Assembly (NCBI GenBank): GCA_017552615.1
Contig: JAFZPI010000028.1
Span: 78,248-142,247, forward strand
Direction of reading: 5' to 3'
DNA from: Clostridia bacterium
GTDB taxonomy: Bacteria > Bacillota > Clostridia > Christensenellales > Aristaeellaceae
DNA length: 64,000 nt
In this document: piece by piece, positions 56,033-63,964 of the stretch
Layout: each line of letters begins with the position of its first letter
Numbering within the stretch: the first letter of the stretch is position 1
Translations under genes and position numbers: made by a program
Notes under the pieces: generated by a model
Seen by the model: only the letters and a program-made list of their open reading frames with translations
What the model was told of the DNA's origin: nothing
Databases searched by the model: none

Positions 56033-57166
56033 ATGACAGAAAACCGCTTTTTCCCAGAAATCCACGGTAACTTCGGTTTCGGCTGCATGCGCCTGCCCAT
56101 GAAGGACGGCGCGGTCGACCACGAGCTCTTCTGCCGGATGGCGGACGCCTTTATCGCCGCGGGCCTCAACTACTTCGACACCGCCCACGGCTATCTGGGC
56201 GGCAGGAGCGAGACCGCGATCCGCGAGGCCGTCGTCAAGCGGTACGACCGCAGCGAATTCATCCTGACGGATAAGCTGACGACCTCCTTCTTCAAAAAGC
56301 AGGAGGACATCCGCCCCTTCTTTGAGAGCCAACTGGAAGCCTGCGGAGTGGAGTACTTCGACTTCTACCTGATGCACGCCCAGGACCGGAACAACTATCA
56401 GAAGTACAAGGCCTGCCGAGCCTATGAGACCGCCCTCGAGCTGAAAGCCGAAGGCAAGATCCGCCACTTCGGCATTTCCTTCCATGACAAGGCCGAGGTA
56501 CTGGACATGATCCTCACCGAGCACCCGGAGATCGAGATCGTGCAGATCCAGTTCAACTACGTGGACTACGCAGACGCCTCTGTGGAATCCGGCAAGGTCT
56601 ATGAGGTCTGCGAGAAGCACGGCAAGCCTGTCCTGGTCATGGAGCCGGTGAAGGGCGGGAGCCTGGTCAATCTTCCGGCGGACGCGGACCGGATCCTCCG
56701 GGAGCTGAAAGGCGGTAGCAATGCCAGCTACGCCCTGCGTTTCGCGGCCAGCTTCCCGAATATGTGCGTGGTGCTCTCCGGCATGAGCACAATGGATCAG
56801 ATGGAGGACAACCTCAGCGCGATGCAGGACTTCCGTCCGCTCTCGGACACTGAGCGCGAAGCCGTCGACCGAGTCTGTGCCATCTTCCGCGGCCTGAACC
56901 TGATCCCCTGCACCTCCTGTCGGTACTGCATCGAGGAGAGCACCTGCCCCAAAGGCATCCGCATCCCGGACATGTTCTCCTCCCTGAACGCGCACGAGGC
57001 TTTCCACAACTGGAACACGGCCTATTACTACAACAACGTCATCACCGGCGAGGGACACGGCAAGGCCTCGGAGTGCATCCGATGCGGCAAGTGTGAGCGG
57101 GTCTGCCCCCAGCACCTGCCGATCCGGGAACTGCTGAAGAAAGTCGCCGGCGTGTTTGAAGAATAA
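56033..57166 (+). CDS. Aldo-keto reductase with C-terminal 4Fe-4S domain
   Basis: A 377-residue protein: an aldo-keto reductase barrel (about 10-285; F-G-F-G-C-M-R-L, D-T-A-H-G-Y, L-T-D-K-L, Y-L-M-H-A-Q) fused to a ferredoxin-like tail with two Cys sets, C-T-S-C-R-Y-C-I-E-E-S-T-C-P and C-I-R-C-G-K-C-E-R-V-C-P. This fusion is common in anaerobes. The catalytic Tyr/Lys/His appear present. GAGGAG precedes the ATG. It could receive electrons from the flavodoxin before it. Confidence 0.92.
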   Translation: MTENRFFPEIHGNFGFGCMRLPMKDGAVDHELFCRMADAFIAAGLNYFDTAHGYLGGRSETAIREAVVKRYDRSEFILTDKLTTSFFKKQEDIRPFFESQLEACGVEYFDFYLMHAQDRNNYQKYKACRAYETALELKAEGKIRHFGISFHDKAEVLDMILTEHPEIEIVQIQFNYVDYADASVESGKVYEVCEKHGKPVLVMEPVKGGSLVNLPADADRILRELKGGSNASYALRFAASFPNMCVVLSGMSTMDQMEDNLSAMQDFRPLSDTEREAVDRVCAIFRGLNLIPCTSCRYCIEESTCPKGIRIPDMFSSLNAHEAFHNWNTAYYYNNVITGEGHGKASECIRCGKCERVCPQHLPIRELLKKVAGVFEE

Positions 57167-57183
57167 GGAAAGAGGTCATCCCC

Positions 57184-58659
57184 ATGACATTCATCCAGAG
57201 ACTGATCGAACCCAAAGCACCGCTTGATGACAGTCGCAAGACCTTCACCAACGCCATGCTGAAGGCGATGATCGTTCCGCTGGTCATCGAGAGCGTCCTG
57301 CAGATGGTGGTCGGCCTGGCCGACGGCATCATGTCGTCCCGCGCAGGCTATGGCGTCAACACCGGCGTCGGCCTGGACAACATGATCATCACGGTGTTCA
57401 TCTATCTGTTCACCGCGCTGTCCGCCGGCGGCGCGGTGGTGGTCTCGCAGTATATCGGGAGCAGGGATGAGCGGAACGCCAACCTCGCCGCCTCCCAGAT
57501 CTTTCACATCGCGGGGCTGCTGTCCCTGGTGAGCATGGCGCTGATGCTTTTCTTCGGCTCCGCGCTCATCGACGCCGTCTTCAGTGAGCGCGAGCCCGAG
57601 GTCCTGGAAGCCTGCCGCACGTACATGTGGATCGTGGCTTTATCCTTCCCGGCCAACGCGGTCTACAACGCGGGCGCGGCGGTCTTCCGGGCCATGGGCT
57701 CGACCCGGATCACCATGTGGGTGACCCTCGCGGCCAACATCGTCAACGTGATCGGCAACGCCATCGGCGTGTTTGGCCTTCAGGCGGCGGAGCATGGCGC
57801 GTCTTTCGGCGCGGCGGCGGTCGCCTGGCCCACCACCATCGCCTGGTACGTGGCCGCCGGCATCATGACCTGGCTCTGCTTCGGCTCGGCGAAAAGCGAA
57901 ACCCTGCTGAAGCGTCTGAAGATCGTCAAGAAGGCAAACGTCACCGTTCAGCTGCCGGATATCCTGAAGCTGAACCCCTCCATGTCCCGGCGTATCCTCG
58001 GTGTCGCCATCCCCAACTCCATCGAAAACACCCTGTTTCAGGCCTCGAAGGTGGTCATCAGCTTCGTCCTGATCGCGAGCCTGGCCAAGCAGCATGTGGA
58101 CGCCAACTCCAATGGACAGACCTTCTGGTCGCTGGCGGCCTGCATGGGGACCGCCATGAACACGGTTTTCATGACCGTGGTCGGACAGTGCGTGGGCGCC
58201 GGGGACAATGACGCCGCGGAATGGTATATGCGCAAGCTCATGCGGCTGTCCTTCGTGCTGGCCCTGGTGTGGAACGTCCTGGTGATGCTCCTGACGCCCC
58301 TGCTGATGCCGCTGTATGATTTCAGCCCCGCCGACGCCGAAACCAAAGCGTTGATCATCCTGGTGGTCGCCATCCACAACCTGTTCTCCGGCACGGTGCA
58401 GCCCTTCTCCGGCCCCCTTTCCGGCGGCCTGCGGGCCGCGGGCGACATAAAGTTCACCATGTGGGCGTCGATCTTCTGCACGGTGGTCTTCCGCACGTTT
58501 TTGTCCTTCCTCCTGGTGAGGTGGATTGCCTGGCCCAACGGCTTTGAGATGGGCGTGATCGGCATCGCCATCGCCATGGTGCTGGACTGGTGCCTCAAGG
58601 CCGCGCTGGACATCTGGCGCTTCCGGAGCGGAAAGTGGAAGGATCGGAAACTCATCTGA
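57184..58659 (+). CDS. MATE family efflux transporter
   Basis: A 491-residue polytopic protein with about 12 helices in two MatE halves (P-L-V-I-E-S-V-L-Q-M-V-V-G-L-A-D, G-A-V-V-V-S-Q-Y-I-G near 84-93, G-V-A-I-P-N-S-I-E-N in the second half). MATE proteins expel cationic drugs by Na+ or H+ antiport. GAAAGAGG precedes the ATG. It is the last gene of the flavodoxin-SDR-AKR unit, suggesting a detoxification set. Confidence 0.92.
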   Translation: MTFIQRLIEPKAPLDDSRKTFTNAMLKAMIVPLVIESVLQMVVGLADGIMSSRAGYGVNTGVGLDNMIITVFIYLFTALSAGGAVVVSQYIGSRDERNANLAASQIFHIAGLLSLVSMALMLFFGSALIDAVFSEREPEVLEACRTYMWIVALSFPANAVYNAGAAVFRAMGSTRITMWVTLAANIVNVIGNAIGVFGLQAAEHGASFGAAAVAWPTTIAWYVAAGIMTWLCFGSAKSETLLKRLKIVKKANVTVQLPDILKLNPSMSRRILGVAIPNSIENTLFQASKVVISFVLIASLAKQHVDANSNGQTFWSLAACMGTAMNTVFMTVVGQCVGAGDNDAAEWYMRKLMRLSFVLALVWNVLVMLLTPLLMPLYDFSPADAETKALIILVVAIHNLFSGTVQPFSGPLSGGLRAAGDIKFTMWASIFCTVVFRTFLSFLLVRWIAWPNGFEMGVIGIAIAMVLDWCLKAALDIWRFRSGKWKDRKLI

Positions 58660-58803
58660 CAAGAAATCAAGACGGGAAATGTTTGTATTACACAAAAGCC
58701 TGAAAACTGACATATGCGAAACGAAAGAGGGATGGCACCGACAGCCTGGAATGAATAACATATAACAGTTTCGCCCAATTACAGAAACAGTTTTGCCCCA
58801 AGC

Positions 58804-58832
58804 TTGCCAAACCCGTCTGTTTCTGCTACAAT
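58804..58832 (+). promoter_or_regulatory. Promoter of the MFS gene
   Basis: TTGCCA, 17 bases, TACAAT, about 46 bases before the ATG. Confidence 0.75.
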
Positions 58833-58878
58833 GGACAAAACAAACTCCCTCTCCGGACCGATATGAGGAGGGTGTCGC

Positions 58879-60111
58879 ATGCCAACCCTGAAAATCACCC
58901 GCGGAAAATACCTGATGGTGCTCATCGCGATGTGTGGCCTGGTGGCCTCGTCGATTGGCATCATGACGAATACTGCAGGGCTCTTCCTGAGCCCCATTGC
59001 CGCCGAACTGGGTAAGGAAACCGCCGCTGTCAACCTGACCCTGACGATCAGCAACATCTCGTTTGCAATTGCGGGCGTAGTGTCAGCGCGCTTTGTTGGC
59101 GCGAAAAACCTGAAGCTGATGCTGATCGTTTGCACGATTGCCTGCGCCTCTGCGACGGCAGGGCTGTCCCTCTGCCATAGCCTGGTGCCGCTCTATGCCC
59201 TCAACGGGGTTCGCGGCTTTTCCTGCGGTATGATCGGCAGCGTCCTTGCGACGACGATGATCGGCTACTGGTTCCGCACCGACACGGGCCTGATCAGCAG
59301 CCTGGCGTTGGGCTGCTCGGGTATCATCGGCGCGCTGTTCAATCCTATCCTTGAGGCGATCATCAACAGCGCAGGCTGGCGTACGGCGTACATGGTGGCG
59401 GCTGCCGCAGTGGTGGCACTGAACCTTCCTGCGATCCTGCTGCCCATCAGTTTCCGACCGATGGACACCGGCATGGAGCCGCTCCGTGCGGAGACTGCTG
59501 CTTCCGGGAAGAAGACCGTCAAACCTCCGCGTACTGGGAATTCCACTTCGATTGTTGTCGTCCTGCTGGCTGGCTGCCTGTGCTCGTTTGGATCCTTTGT
59601 CAGCGCAACGCCACAGCTGTTTAAGTCGCTGGCAGGGAGCATTGGCCTGGCGGAGACCGGCGTGCTGATGATGACGGTGGTGCTGATCGCGAACACCGCT
59701 GGCAAGTTCATCTTCGGCGCAATGACGGACCGCATTGGTGTCAAGCTTTCCGTCCTAATCTATGGCGCTGTCATCGCGTCGGGCCTGGTGCTGCTGCTGA
59801 CGGTGCAGGTACCCGGGGCCATGCTGGTCAGCGCCGCGATGATCGGCATGTGCTACTCGATCCCCACGGTCGGTGCGGTGATGATCTGCCGCGAGCTCTT
59901 CAGTCCCGAGCGCTACACGCGCATCTACCCGAAGATTGCCCTCTCGGTCTCAACAACGAACGCCCTCGGTTACCCGCTGATCGGCGCGATCTACGACGCC
60001 ACCGGCAGTTACAACGGCGCATTGATCCTGGTGATCGCCCTGATGCTGAGCGCGATGGCCGGGGTGGTGCTGGTCTATCGAATTGCGGACAAAGAGAAGA
60101 GCGAAGCGTAA
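58879..60111 (+). CDS. Major facilitator superfamily transporter
   Basis: A 410-residue membrane protein with 12 predicted helices and a charged central loop (about 193-220). G-I-M-T-N-T-A-G-L-F near the start and G-A-M-T-D-R-I-G-V-K after helix 8 are MFS loop motifs. The layout resembles monocarboxylate/oxalate-formate type members. The substrate is unknown. GAGGAGGG precedes the ATG. It is monocistronic with its own promoter and terminator. Confidence 0.9.
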   Translation: MPTLKITRGKYLMVLIAMCGLVASSIGIMTNTAGLFLSPIAAELGKETAAVNLTLTISNISFAIAGVVSARFVGAKNLKLMLIVCTIACASATAGLSLCHSLVPLYALNGVRGFSCGMIGSVLATTMIGYWFRTDTGLISSLALGCSGIIGALFNPILEAIINSAGWRTAYMVAAAAVVALNLPAILLPISFRPMDTGMEPLRAETAASGKKTVKPPRTGNSTSIVVVLLAGCLCSFGSFVSATPQLFKSLAGSIGLAETGVLMMTVVLIANTAGKFIFGAMTDRIGVKLSVLIYGAVIASGLVLLLTVQVPGAMLVSAAMIGMCYSIPTVGAVMICRELFSPERYTRIYPKIALSVSTTNALGYPLIGAIYDATGSYNGALILVIALMLSAMAGVVLVYRIADKEKSEA

Positions 60112-60134
60112 ACGCCCATTATCATTTCACCAAC

Positions 60135-60168
60135 AAAGGACGGCCCTTGCGACAGAGCCGTCCTTTTT
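60135..60168 (+). terminator. Terminator of the MFS gene
   Basis: AAAGGACGGC and GCCGTCCTTT form a 10-pair stem, followed by T. Confidence 0.85.
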
Positions 60169-60188
60169 CATGGACTTATCCGGTTCGA

Positions 60189-60737
60189 TTATCCTTTTCC
60201 TCCGTGCAAGACCCGGTGGAAGCTCTTTTCAAGGCCTGCCGGGAAGAGCAGCAGGATGGCGACGACAACGCCGAAAGCGCCTTGTACGATCTCCCACGGA
60301 AGCTTCAGAATGGCCATTTCAGGGGTGGAGTAAACCCACGCGCGGCCAACGGTGTATCCGATGACCATAAGGATGGCGCCGACGGTCGTGCCGAGGGAGA
60401 CGGAGAGCACCCGGTGCTCCTGGAGCACATGATGGGAGATCAGCGAGACGACAACAGCCTGCAGTCCGTGTGTGACGAGCGAGACAAACATTGGGGCCGG
60501 ATAGAAGAAGAAGTCCCCGAGGAAGGAACCCACGCCGCCCACGAAGAATGCGGCCAGCGGATCCAGCAGTACCGCCGCAATGTTGATGATCGCGTCACAA
60601 AAATAAAGATGTCCACCCGGAACCGGGACGGAAAACACACTCATGCTCAGCAGGATGTTCATGCCCATGAGCAGGGCGGTCAGGGTGATCCACAGGGGGG
60701 AGCCCCGGCGGATCGGGTCATGCGTCGCTTTGGTCAT
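60189..60737 (-). CDS. ECF transporter S component
   Basis: A 182-residue membrane protein with about six helices. G-G-H-L-Y-F-C-D-A-I-I-N-I near 43-55 and A-A-F-F-V-G-G-V-G-S-F-L-G-D-F match vitamin-type substrate-binding S components of energy-coupling factor transporters. The vitamin is not identifiable and the ATPase/EcfT genes are not here, as usual for shared ECF modules. The ATG at 60737 is used because GGAGGTG precedes it; a GTG at 60746 overlaps that site. Confidence 0.78.
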   Translation of the reverse strand: MTKATHDPIRRGSPLWITLTALLMGMNILLSMSVFSVPVPGGHLYFCDAIINIAAVLLDPLAAFFVGGVGSFLGDFFFYPAPMFVSLVTHGLQAVVVSLISHHVLQEHRVLSVSLGTTVGAILMVIGYTVGRAWVYSTPEMAILKLPWEIVQGAFGVVVAILLLFPAGLEKSFHRVLHGGKG

Positions 60738-60738
60738 G

Positions 60739-60793
60739 ACAATCACCTCCGGTGTAATGGCTCCGGCAAGACCGGGAGCCTTGTGGTGATTGT
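60739..60793. promoter_or_regulatory. Inverted repeat around the ECF S leader
   Basis: ACAATCACC (60739-60747) and GGTGATTGT (60785-60793) are perfect inverted copies. One overlaps the ribosome site, the other the -10 box. A GC-rich hairpin (GGCTCC/GGAGCC) lies between them. Confidence 0.4.
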
Positions 60794-60816
60794 AATGATT
60801 TTGATTGCTTTGTCAA
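60789..60816 (-). promoter_or_regulatory. Promoter of the ECF S component
   Basis: On the minus strand TTGACA, 16 bases, TACAAT. Confidence 0.65.
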
Positions 60817-60853
60817 ATTGTTCTTGGTGAAAGAACAGAAGAAATACCGAGGC

Positions 60854-61807
60854 TTACCCGGCCGGGGTGAACGAATCCAGGAAGCGCAGGCATTCGGCGC
60901 GGGTGCGGGGCTCGATGGTGCCGGGAGCAAGGGAAGGGGTTGTTTCCCGGGGGTGAAGCGCATCCTGCAGGCCGGTTTCCCGGAACTCGGCCGGGGTGCA
61001 GCCGTAACGCTCCACGAACCCTTGCGTCATATACTTGAGCGCGGAGAACCCGCAGGCCAGGCTGATATCGGAAAGGCTCTGGTCGGTCTGCATCAGCAGA
61101 GCCACGGCCCGCCGGCAGCGCAGGCCGGTCAGGTAGGTCTGGAAGGACATGCCGACCTCCTGGCTGAAAAGATGGGAGAGGTAGGCGAGGGTCAGACCCT
61201 CCTTCCGGGCAAGATCTCCTAACAGAAGCTTTTCGCCCATGTGGTCTTCGATATAGCTCGTGATGCGCTGCATGCGGGCGGCGCGGATATCGGCCTGCTG
61301 CAGGTCCTGGTCGCTCATGACCGCGTGGGGGACCTTTTCGAGGAGAAGGGCCATCAGCTCGTTGATGCGGGCGGCAGTGCGCAGGGGATAGAAGGGTTCT
61401 TCCTGCCAGTAGCAGCGCGCCGCTTCGGTCAGCAGGCCGCGAAGGCGGGAAAGATCCGTCTCTTCAAGGGTGGCGCTGGTCAGGTCGGTGGCATTGAAGC
61501 GCACATGCTCCGCCTGCGGGAAGTACTGCCGGAAGAAACTCAGCGGCAGTTGCAGGGCAATGTAGGCACAGGCCGTGCGGATGGACCGGGTGCGCAGGCT
61601 GTGGCTCTCAAAGGGATTGATCAACCAGAGACTCCCGGGCCGCAGCAGGCAGTCCGCCGAGCCGGTTTTCATCCGGGGCTGGCCCTTCAGGACGAGGCCG
61701 AGCTCGAGTTCCCGGTGCGTGTGCGGCAGGACCGAGGCGATCTCTCTTGCCACAAATGTAAAATTTGTCGCGTCATATCGGATGACTTCATAGGTATTTT
61801 CCGGCAT
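60854..61807 (-). CDS. AraC family regulator with cupin sensor
   Basis: A 317-residue regulator. A cupin-like N-terminal domain (about 10-100; H-T-H-R-E-L-E-L-G-L-V-L, P-G-S-L-W-L-I-N-P-F-E-S-H) for a small ligand and two AraC helix-turn-helix motifs (about 188-290; L-L-L-G-D-L-A-R-K-E-G-L-T-L-A-Y-L-S-H-L-F, C-G-F-S-A-L-K-Y-M-T-Q-G-F). Such regulators often control sugar genes. GGAGGCC precedes the ATG. It is divergent from the small basic protein at 61955, with a direct repeat between them. Confidence 0.92.
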   Translation of the reverse strand: MPENTYEVIRYDATNFTFVAREIASVLPHTHRELELGLVLKGQPRMKTGSADCLLRPGSLWLINPFESHSLRTRSIRTACAYIALQLPLSFFRQYFPQAEHVRFNATDLTSATLEETDLSRLRGLLTEAARCYWQEEPFYPLRTAARINELMALLLEKVPHAVMSDQDLQQADIRAARMQRITSYIEDHMGEKLLLGDLARKEGLTLAYLSHLFSQEVGMSFQTYLTGLRCRRAVALLMQTDQSLSDISLACGFSALKYMTQGFVERYGCTPAEFRETGLQDALHPRETTPSLAPGTIEPRTRAECLRFLDSFTPAG

Positions 61808-61839
61808 TGATGGCCTCCAGAAACAGATGTCAAGAAATT

Positions 61840-61873
61840 ATCAATCGCAAATTTGTCACCGGATCATCGCAAA
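61840..61873. promoter_or_regulatory. AraC-type direct repeat operator
   Basis: ATCAATCGCAAA (61840-61851) and ATCATCGCAAA (61863-61873) share TCGCAAA exactly 22 bases apart, about two helical turns, as AraC dimers prefer. The second half-site ends 7 bases before the -35 of the rightward promoter. Confidence 0.6.
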
Positions 61874-61880
61874 CTGATGG

Positions 61881-61909
61881 TTGGCAGCCAGGCGGAATGG
61901 TGCTATGGT
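61881..61909 (+). promoter_or_regulatory. Promoter of the small basic protein
   Basis: TTGGCA, 17 bases, TATGGT, next to the AraC-type repeat; the weak -10 would suit an activated promoter. Confidence 0.55.
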
Positions 61910-61954
61910 GATGCCGTGGTCACCCACTCACATCACCGGCAAAGGAGGTAAACC

Positions 61955-62218
61955 ATGATGACCATGCTGTTGAAACAGAATCCAAACACCTTCGAGATGA
62001 GTTATATAGTCTCCGAAGACGTGCAGGCGGGCGAGCTGAGGGCGGACCTGCACCAGGCCCGCTATAACAGGGCTGCCGTCCGTACCCGCCGTGAGCGCTC
62101 CATGAATGAGCGCGAGCGCTTGGCCGAGGCGGCCTGGGAGCGCTTTGTGGCCCGCCAGGCGGCTCGCACCGAGCCCGGTACCCTGGCTGCTGCGCTGCGC
62201 GAGCGCGCCATCGCGTAA
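61955..62218 (+). CDS. Small Arg/Ala-rich protein facing AraC
   Basis: An 87-residue soluble protein. The N-terminal 30 residues look like one beta unit (F-E-M-S-Y-I-V-S-E-D-V-Q); the rest is a helix rich in Arg, Ala and Glu (R-A-A-V-R-T-R-R-E-R-S, R-E-R-L-A-E-A-A-W-E-R-F-V-A-R). No family recognised. AAAGGAGG gives strong translation. It has its own promoter and terminator. Confidence 0.68.
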   Translation: MMTMLLKQNPNTFEMSYIVSEDVQAGELRADLHQARYNRAAVRTRRERSMNERERLAEAAWERFVARQAARTEPGTLAAALRERAIA

Positions 62219-62230
62219 GGATTCTGAACG

Positions 62231-62262
62231 TCGGACCTCTTCGGGGGTCCGATTTGTGGTTT
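62231..62262 (+). terminator. Terminator of the small basic protein
   Basis: TCGGACC and GGTCCGA pair around TCTTCGGG, followed by TTTGTGGTTTTT. Confidence 0.7.
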
Positions 62263-62323
62263 TTGGGATTCCTCGGGATTATGATAATCGATGGGAATTT
62301 TTGTGTCAATTGAATGTTGGTAC

Positions 62324-62383
62324 CTAATTACGATTAGACTAATTACGATTAGGCATATTATGATTAGCCTAAATTAGATTTGA
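62324..62383. repeat. Four 15-base iterons before the AAA ATPase
   Basis: Units start at 62324, 62339, 62354 and 62369: CTAATTACGATTAGA, CTAATTACGATTAGG, then two diverged copies (CATATTATGATTAGC, CTAAATTAGATTTGA). The first two are also palindromic (CTAAT-TACG-ATTAG). The last overlaps the -35 box of the downstream promoter. Confidence 0.75.
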
Positions 62384-62408
62384 CAAAATGACTGTAATGC
62401 TGTATCAT
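62380..62408 (+). promoter_or_regulatory. Promoter of the AAA ATPase gene
   Basis: TTGACA, 17 bases, TATCAT, directly behind the iterons. The predicted start site lies past 62413, which excludes translation from the ATG at 62388. Confidence 0.75.
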
Positions 62409-62438
62409 GATTTTGTGACAGTAACGGAGGTGATTGTT

Positions 62439-63815
62439 TTGTTTTATTTTCGTGAAGAGGAGTTTCATCAGTTGAGCAAGTTTCTTGATCATTCAGACAA
62501 AAAGGCAATGGCTGTTTACGGGAAGCGGCGTACCGGAAAGACAAGGCTGCTCACAGAGTACATTGGGAAAGCGTCCGGAGACTATGCGTTTCTGTACTAT
62601 CAATGTACCAGTTACGATTATCAGACGTGCCTGAAAGACTTTCTTTCCGTCGCAAGAAGCCTATTTCCAAATGATTCTTTTCTGTCATCCATGCCCTCCT
62701 TCCGGGAGACAATTGCCCTTCTCTCAAAACTTCATCCGGAGAAACTGTGCATCATAATTGATGAATTCCCTTTCCTTGCAAAGAAAAATGAGAATGTCAC
62801 CGTAGAATTCCAGTGGATCATTGACCATGGACTGGGCGCTGATAAACTGATTTTATCCGGATCCAACCTTTCCTTCATGAAAAAGCAGATCGGTGACCGG
62901 GAAGCTCCGCTGTACGGCCGTTTTGACGAGATCATGGAGGTCAGGCCGTTTACTTTTCGTCAGGTACAGTCTTTGTTTCCATCTCCGGAAGATGCCATGA
63001 TGGTTTATTCCATGACCGGTGGTGTCGCACAGTATGTCGTATTCTTCCTGGATTATTCTTCCGTGCGGGAAGCGACCGCCTCCCTCTTCTTTTCCCCGGA
63101 CGGACGTTTGATCCGGGAAGCTCCGAACATGCTACTGCAGGAGTTGCGTGATCCCACAACGTACGAACAGATTCTCCGCGCCATCGGAGGAAATGATAAA
63201 AGCACTCCGCAGGTTGCGGATCGGAGCGGGATTGACAACAAAACACTTTTTCCATACCTGACCCGTCTGCAGGATCTGTATTTGGTAGCGCCTGTTGCCA
63301 ATCCCCTTTCTACAGAAAAAAAGAAACAGCGGTTCCGCATTACAGATGCATTGTTTCGGTTTCACTATACCTTTATTGAGCCAAACATGTCCATGATTAA
63401 TGCCTTGCAGGAGAAGGCAATTGATTATATTCTGGATCATCGCTATCAGGAATTCATCGGAATCACATACGAGGATATCGTCCTTGAAAATACTTTCCAG
63501 TATGCGTTGGATCACGTGATTCCGTTTATGCCGCATACGACAGGAAAATGGTGGGGACCTGTCTGCATCGACAATGCGTGGATGGAATCGGAAGTCGATC
63601 TGGTTGCCTATGACGATTGCCGTCTGCTTGTGGGTGAATGCAAATACCGATCGAAAGCGGTAGGAATGCAGGAATTGGATCATCTGAAACTGAAAGCCCA
63701 GTTTATTCCTTCAAAAGGACGGGAACTGTTTTATCTGCTTGCCAGCAAAAGCGGCTTTACAGAAGAGGTCAAAGCTCTGCGTGATTCACATATCATTCTG
63801 ATCGACCGCGTATGA
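62439..63815 (+). CDS. AAA ATPase with C-terminal nuclease-like domain (DUF234 type)
   Basis: A 458-residue STAND-like ATPase. Walker A G-K-R-R-T-G-K-T (28-35), Walker B C-I-I-I-D-E-F (104-110), sensor L-I-L-S-G-S-N-L, and a winged-helix middle part. Near 385-405, E-V-D-L-V-A-Y and L-L-V-G-E-C-K-Y match the PD-(D/E)xK nuclease pattern seen in the DUF234 domain of this family. The start is TTG 62439, 7 bases after GGAGGTGATT. The gene is more AT-rich than most neighbours, suggesting transfer. Function unproven; defence or mobile-element roles have been proposed for relatives. Confidence 0.85.
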   Translation: MFYFREEEFHQLSKFLDHSDKKAMAVYGKRRTGKTRLLTEYIGKASGDYAFLYYQCTSYDYQTCLKDFLSVARSLFPNDSFLSSMPSFRETIALLSKLHPEKLCIIIDEFPFLAKKNENVTVEFQWIIDHGLGADKLILSGSNLSFMKKQIGDREAPLYGRFDEIMEVRPFTFRQVQSLFPSPEDAMMVYSMTGGVAQYVVFFLDYSSVREATASLFFSPDGRLIREAPNMLLQELRDPTTYEQILRAIGGNDKSTPQVADRSGIDNKTLFPYLTRLQDLYLVAPVANPLSTEKKKQRFRITDALFRFHYTFIEPNMSMINALQEKAIDYILDHRYQEFIGITYEDIVLENTFQYALDHVIPFMPHTTGKWWGPVCIDNAWMESEVDLVAYDDCRLLVGECKYRSKAVGMQELDHLKLKAQFIPSKGRELFYLLASKSGFTEEVKALRDSHIILIDRV

Positions 63816-63964
63816 TTCTGGGCTGTTAATGCTTTCGTCCATGGGAATAGCCATACACAATCACGGCCAACGCATGAATGAAATAAGGATCACAAATATT
63901 ACAAAAGTGTTACCAAAAGGATTTTTGCAAATCATCTCGAATGATAATCGTCGAGGTGATTTAC

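Noticed and set aside
60738-60790. Vitamin riboswitch before the ECF S component
   Set aside because: The leader is under about 50 bases and shows no TPP, FMN, cobalamin or preQ1 core; only simple hairpins.
62324-62383. CRISPR-like array
   Set aside because: The 15-base units are contiguous without spacers and there is no cas gene; they are operator-like iterons.
62388-62438. ATG start of the AAA ATPase at 62388
   Set aside because: It lies between the -35 and -10 boxes, so it would not be on the transcript; TTG 62439 has GGAGGTG at good spacing.
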